A DNA stretch of 43,852 bases from Pseudomonadota bacterium. GTDB taxonomy: Bacteria > Pseudomonadota > Gammaproteobacteria > Burkholderiales > Burkholderiaceae_C. Position numbers and translations under genes: made by a program. Below are positions 41,701 through 43,852 of this stretch, piece after piece (position 1 is the stretch's first letter; the number at the start of each line of letters is the position of its first letter). A model generated the notes under the pieces. It was not told where the DNA came from. It saw only the letters and a list, made by a program, of their open reading frames with translations, and made no database searches. The stretch lies in contig JAFEEB010000046.1 of the NCBI GenBank assembly GCA_018241325.1, forward strand, positions 1 through 43,852. Reading direction: 5' to 3'.

Positions 41701-43852
41701 ACACCGCATCCACGTCGGGGCGCCCCGCCGGCTGCACGATGGAGCGCGCGTAGGCGTTGAGCGACTCCAGGTAGCGCCGCTGCCCCTCGTTGAACAGGAT
41801 GTCGAAAGCCAGCGTGGACTTGCCCGAGCCCGACACGCCCGTGACCACGCTGAATTGGCCGCGCGGCACCTGCACGCTGAGGTTCTTCAGGTTGTGTTCG
41901 CGCGCCCGCAGGATCTGGATGGCGCCTTCCCCCTGGCTTGCTCCCTCTCCCTCTGGGAGAGGGTTGGGGTGAGGGCCGGCGGCGGTCGATGGGGATACGC
42001 CGCTGGCCCCCACCCCTGCCCTCCCCCAAGGGGGGAGGGTTTCAGCGGCCTTCAGCACGCCGTGGCTCAGTGCCGCCTCGTAATCCCGCAGCGCCGCCCC
42101 CGTGTGCGACGTGGGGTGCTGCGCCACATCCGCCGGCGTGCCCTGCGCCACGATGCGCCCGCCCGCGTCGCCGCCCTCCGGCCCCAGGTCGATCAGCCAG
42201 TCGGAGGCAGCGATGACGTCCAGGTTGTGCTCGATCACGATCAGCGAGTGACCCGCGTCCAGCAGCTTCCTCAGCGCGCGCATCAGCTTGGCGATGTCGT
42301 CGAAGTGCAGGCCGGTGGTCGGCTCGTCGAACAAAAACAGCTGGCCCTTGCGCGCCATGGCCTGGCGGCTGGCACTTTGATTGCGCGCTGCCTCGGCCAA
42401 GTGCCCGGCCAGCTTCAGCCGCTGCGCCTCGCCGCCGCTCAGCGTGGGCACCGGCTGGCCCAGGCGCACATAGTCCAGCCCCACGTCCACGATGGGCTGC
42501 AGCGCACGCACCACGTCGCGGTCGCGCGCGAAGACCTGCACCGCCTCGGCCACGGTCAGCTCCAGCACGTCGGCCACGTTGAGCAAGCGCGCCCGAAAAT
42601 TGGGGTCAGATGACAATTTCTGGCTGCTGCCCAAGGCGGCCAGCGCGTCGGCGGCTTGCTGCAAATCGTGATTTGACGCCGATTTTCGGTCGATGCGCAC
42701 CTCCAGAATTTCGGGGCGATAGCGCTGGCCGTTGCAGTCGGGGCAGCGCAGGTACACGTCGCTCAAGAACTGCATCTCCACGTGCTCGAAGCCCGAGCCG
42801 CCGCAGGTGGGGCAGCGCCCGTCGCCCGAGTTGAAGCTGAACTTGGCGGCGGTGTAGCCGCGCTGGCGGGCCAGCGGCGCGTCGGCGAACAGCTTGCGAA
42901 TGGCGTCCCAGGCGCCGACGTAGCTGGCGGGGTTGGAGCGCGCGGTCTTGCCGATGGGCGACTGATCGACGAACACCACGCCACTCAATTGCTCGGCGCC
43001 CAAGAGGCGCTCATGCGCGCCGGGTGACTCAGTGGCCTGGCCGAAGTGGCGCATCAGCGCGGGCGCCAGCACGTCCTGGATCAGCGTGGACTTGCCCGAG
43101 CCCGACACACCCGTCACGGTGACCAGGCGCTGCAAAGGAAAGGCGACGTCAATGCCCTTGAGGTTGTGCTCGCGCACGCCTTCCAGGATCAGGCGCGGCG
43201 TGTTGTCCTGTACCAGGCGGCTGAAGCCCAGGCCGATGGACTTGCGCCCGCCCAGATAGGCGCCCGTCAGCGTGTCGGCGCCGCGCAGGGCGTCGGGCGT
43301 GCCGTCGAAGACGATGCGGCCCCCCGCCGCGCCGGGGCCGGGGCCGAAGTCGAGCACGCGGTCGGCGGCCAGCATGACGGCCGGGTCGTGCTCGACCACC
43401 ACCAGCGTGTTGCCGGCGTTTTTCAGGCGCTGCATGGCCTGGGTGATGCGATCCATGTCGCGCGGGTGCAGGCCGATGCTGGGCTCGTCCAGCACGAACA
43501 GGGTGTTGACGAGGGACGTGCCCAGCGCGGTGGTGAGGTTGATGCGCTGCACTTCGCCGCCGCTGAGCGTGCGGCTTTGGCGGTCGAGCGTGAGGTAGCC
43601 GATGCCGACGTCGCAGAGGTATTTCAGGCGGGTCTGGATTTCGTCCAGGATCAGCTTGCGGGCCATCGCATCCGCGCCGTGGGTGTTGGGGCGGTGGCCC
43701 TCACCCCGGCCCTCTCCCGCAAGCGGGAGAGGGAGAAAGTCGTCCCCGGCTGTTGCTCCCTCGCCCCTCTGGGGAGAGGGCTGGGGTGAGGGGCCGGCGG
43801 CGTCTGCAGGAGGCGCTGCCGGCCCCCACCCCAACCCTCCCCCAGAGGGGGA
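38759..43852 (-). CDS. uvrA: Tandem (double) UvrA excinuclease subunit, 5' end outside window
   Basis: UvrA is the damage-recognition ATPase of nucleotide excision repair. Nearly 1,700 residues are visible in one open frame running off the right edge; a normal UvrA has about 950. Four ABC modules appear: the end of one (LSGGEVQRINL, VLDEPSIGLH), then three full ones, each with GVSGSGKST, LSGGEAQR and DEPT-GLH. The second copy starts anew at LRAREHNLKNLSVQVPRGQF. So two complete UvrA units are fused, a form known in Burkholderiales. Zinc sites are seen, e.g. CPTCGGSGFE/CPDCNG and CTSCEGQG/CEACHG. At least four low-complexity inserts (HPNPLPEGEG, PLPLAGEGWGEG, PQPSPQRGEG types) are translated palindromic repeats. 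The frame stays open, so the gene looks functional. Confidence 0.93.
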   Translation of the reverse strand, partial: SPSGGGLGWGPAAPPADAAGPSPQPSPQRGEGATAGDDFLPLPLAGEGRGEGHRPNTHGADAMARKLILDEIQTRLKYLCDVGIGYLTLDRQSRTLSGGEVQRINLTTALGTSLVNTLFVLDEPSIGLHPRDMDRITQAMQRLKNAGNTLVVVEHDPAVMLAADRVLDFGPGPGAAGGRIVFDGTPDALRGADTLTGAYLGGRKSIGLGFSRLVQDNTPRLILEGVREHNLKGIDVAFPLQRLVTVTGVSGSGKSTLIQDVLAPALMRHFGQATESPGAHERLLGAEQLSGVVFVDQSPIGKTARSNPASYVGAWDAIRKLFADAPLARQRGYTAAKFSFNSGDGRCPTCGGSGFEHVEMQFLSDVYLRCPDCNGQRYRPEILEVRIDRKSASNHDLQQAADALAALGSSQKLSSDPNFRARLLNVADVLELTVAEAVQVFARDRDVVRALQPIVDVGLDYVRLGQPVPTLSGGEAQRLKLAGHLAEAARNQSASRQAMARKGQLFLFDEPTTGLHFDDIAKLMRALRKLLDAGHSLIVIEHNLDVIAASDWLIDLGPEGGDAGGRIVAQGTPADVAQHPTSHTGAALRDYEAALSHGVLKAAETLPPWGRAGVGASGVSPSTAAGPHPNPLPEGEGASQGEGAIQILRAREHNLKNLSVQVPRGQFSVVTGVSGSGKSTLAFDILFNEGQRRYLESLNAYARSIVQPAGRPDVDAVYGIPPTVAIEQRLSRGGRKSTVGTTTEVWHFLRLAFVKLGVQHCVHDGAAVQPQTPERIAAQILTRYRGQTIGLLAPLVVARKGVYTELADWARPRGFTHLRVDGEFLPTTGFPRIDRFKEHTIELPVMSLPVTPGNEAQLRESLARALEHGKGVVHVLHDIAGLRNAMETGASTARIGRVEVFSTKRACPVCATSYAELDPRLFSYNSKHGWCPDCVGTGVKLTREQRKALDDSVLAADEKGREQSFAEPEVEDLADQPCPTCQGTRLNAIARAVLLDFAPPPFGAEGRGSAFASVQGDGLKGGGVSLPAPRLGGGPAAVTMDTPLAPTPTLPQRGREHPHPHPLPAGEREQNQGALLPPLPLAGEGWGEGSGVSITALARLSVKDLHQWFNTLQLAGRSADIARDLLPEIQGRLQFLEQVGLGYLTLDRGAPTLSGGEAQRIRLAAQLGSNLQGVCYVLDEPTIGLHPRDNRILLHALKDLSDKGNTLVVVEHDVDTIRAAQHLIDIGPGAGLRGGRLVAEGSVADVQAAPDSATGRYLLHAMRHPLQARRAVLPPPPLGEGGGGGAAQATSTAQPATTGINTSDLIAPTAISASARVKKGLKKTAAARQAVGPHPNPLPEGEGVTRWLTLTGAKLHNLQDVDVRVPLGRLVAITGVSGSGKSTLARDVLLANVAAWVGQRSTQAGRAAMDAGKAPPLVGCTGLRGFEGIDRVLEVDQTPIGKTPRSCPATYIGFWDAIRKLFAETLEAKARGYLPGRFSFNTGAGRCTSCEGQGMRTIAMSFLPDVKVPCEACHGARFNPETLAVTWRGKSIGDVLRMEVDEAVGFFASMPAIAHPLQLLQDVGLGYLTLGQPSPTLSGGEAQRIKLVTELSKVRDDVTRRGQKAPHTLYVLDEPTVGLHMQDVERLIRVLHRLVDGGHSVLVIEHDLDLIAEADWIIDLGPEGGAGGGRIVAAGTPQDVVRAGTHTGVALAPVLAR
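39822..40036. repeat. Composite repeat insertion in uvrA, second copy, between ABC modules
   Basis: Two GC-rich palindromic units (ccctctccctctgggagagg at one end; ccctcccccaaagggggagg at the other) flank an ATAGCTGC-type piece, GGGCGCTATCAAATCAGAAG with GCGCTTGCTGATATT (about 39908-39955). Together they encode some 80 residues with GPHPNPLPEGEG and GINTSDLIAPTAISAS, ahead of LTLTGAKLHNLQDVDV. Confidence 0.75.
40578..40862. repeat. Composite repeat insertion in uvrA, second copy, inside ABC module 1
   Basis: Several copies of the ccctcnccc/gggnnaggg palindrome in tandem and opposite orientations (for example CCCTCTCCCGCAAGCGGGAG, CCCTCTCCCCCGCGGGGAGA, CTCCCCCTTTGGGGGAGG). They encode about 95 extra residues (PTPTLPQRGREHPHPHPLPA, PPLPLAGEGWGEG) between LNAIARAVLLDFA and ITALARLSVKDLHQWF, where other UvrA have only a few residues. 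Confidence 0.8.
41937..42043. repeat. Palindromic repeat insertion at the junction of the two UvrA copies
   Basis: CTCCCTCTCCCTCTGGGAGA and CCCTCCCCCAAGGGGGGAGG with ggttggggtgagggcc between. They encode LPPWGRAGVGASGVSPSTAA and GPHPNPLPEGEG, forming most of the linker between ALRDYEAALS and ILRAREHNLK. Confidence 0.75.
42597..42688. repeat. Probable ATAGCTGC-type repeat in uvrA copy 1
   Basis: ATGACAATTTCTGGCTGCTG, then GGCCAGCGCGTCGGCGGCTT and CAAATCGTGATTTGACG have the repeat's AT edges and GCTGC/AGCGC cores but are diverged. They encode KSASNHDLQQAADALAALGS and SQKLSSDPNFRARLL, absent at the matching place in the second copy (VTWRGKSIGDVLRMEV). Confidence 0.45.
43698..43852. repeat. Palindromic repeat insertion in uvrA copy 1, reaching the window edge
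   Basis: Three units: CCCTCTCCCGCAAGCGGGAG, CCCTCGCCCCTCTGGGGAGA and CCCTCCCCCAGAGGGGGA, joined by ggggtgagg-type arms. They encode GPSPQPSPQRGEG and LPLPLAGEGRGEGHRPN just before MARKLILDEIQTRLKYL, i.e. inside the first ABC module ahead of its signature motif. Confidence 0.75.

Noticed and set aside
40052-42613. 853-codon open frame antisense to uvrA
   Set aside because: It mirrors the codon pattern of uvrA and shows no family signature; it is a shadow of a highly GC-rich gene.
38759-43852. uvrA read as two separate genes or as a pseudogene broken by repeats
   Set aside because: The frame is open throughout, all ABC motifs are intact, and double UvrA proteins are known in Burkholderiales.

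Overview
The window is GC-rich, tightly packed chromosomal DNA from a betaproteobacterium of the order Burkholderiales, most likely family Comamonadaceae. This rests on a PhaM-type PHA granule regulator, a DUF3567 protein, a Bug/TctC solute receptor, a neighbouring hemE and priA, a tandem double-length UvrA, and copies of a short dispersed repeat (core ATAGCTGCTTGCGC) that I know from that family. I see no rRNA, tRNA, CRISPR array, prophage or insertion sequence. Nearly all genes are housekeeping or metabolic. Both window edges cut genes: pilU on the left and uvrA on the right.

Layout. 1-1834: the type IV pilus retraction ATPases pilU (partial) and pilT. 2086-3341: an ECF sigma factor followed by two related small membrane proteins. 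3429-7170: purU, a WXXGXW-repeat protein, a ChaN-like lipoprotein, an AbrB-type membrane protein and a DUF3567 protein. 7294-12848: a FAH-family hydrolase with a Bug receptor, MarC, an enoyl-CoA hydratase relative, a GST and PhaM. 12888-19081: a complete branched-chain amino acid type ABC operon (livG-livF-two tandem receptors-livH-livM). 19236-22484: a secreted coiled-coil protein, then an Lrp/AsnC regulator divergent from glmS. 22489-23349: a TacAT-type toxin-antitoxin pair with a readable promoter and operator. 23452-25357: a three-gene phenylalanine hydroxylation operon (phhB-phhA-SDR) whose SDR resembles quinonoid dihydropteridine reductase. 25416-29981: rep helicase, a DMT exporter with a histidine-rich tail, a lipoprotein and an arylamine N-acetyltransferase, in one direction. 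30202-32239: a chalcone-isomerase-like secreted protein, an AEC transporter and a small secreted protein. 32373-36383: priA, hemE and a HiPIP. 36549-38639: a transporter remnant and a tsdBA-like thiosulfate dehydrogenase pair. 38759-43852: a tandem UvrA.

The most unusual feature is that two families of short palindromic repeats lie not only between genes but also in-frame inside conserved housekeeping genes. HemE, a ChaN-like lipoprotein, PriA and especially UvrA carry extra low-complexity peptides that are translations of these repeats. In one lipoprotein the repeat appears to have become the lipoprotein signal peptide itself. This is comparable in kind to the palindromic elements described inside Rickettsia proteins.

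Functionally, the phh operon holds everything needed to run and recycle a pterin cofactor. The tsdBA pair and the HiPIP are periplasmic electron carriers around sulfur oxidation. PriA, Rep and UvrA form a replication-restart and repair group. Two perfect DnaA boxes lie in the only gene-free gap above 300 bases that has no gene remnant, between priA and hemE. No function here is experimentally shown; assignments come from motifs, lengths and gene order.
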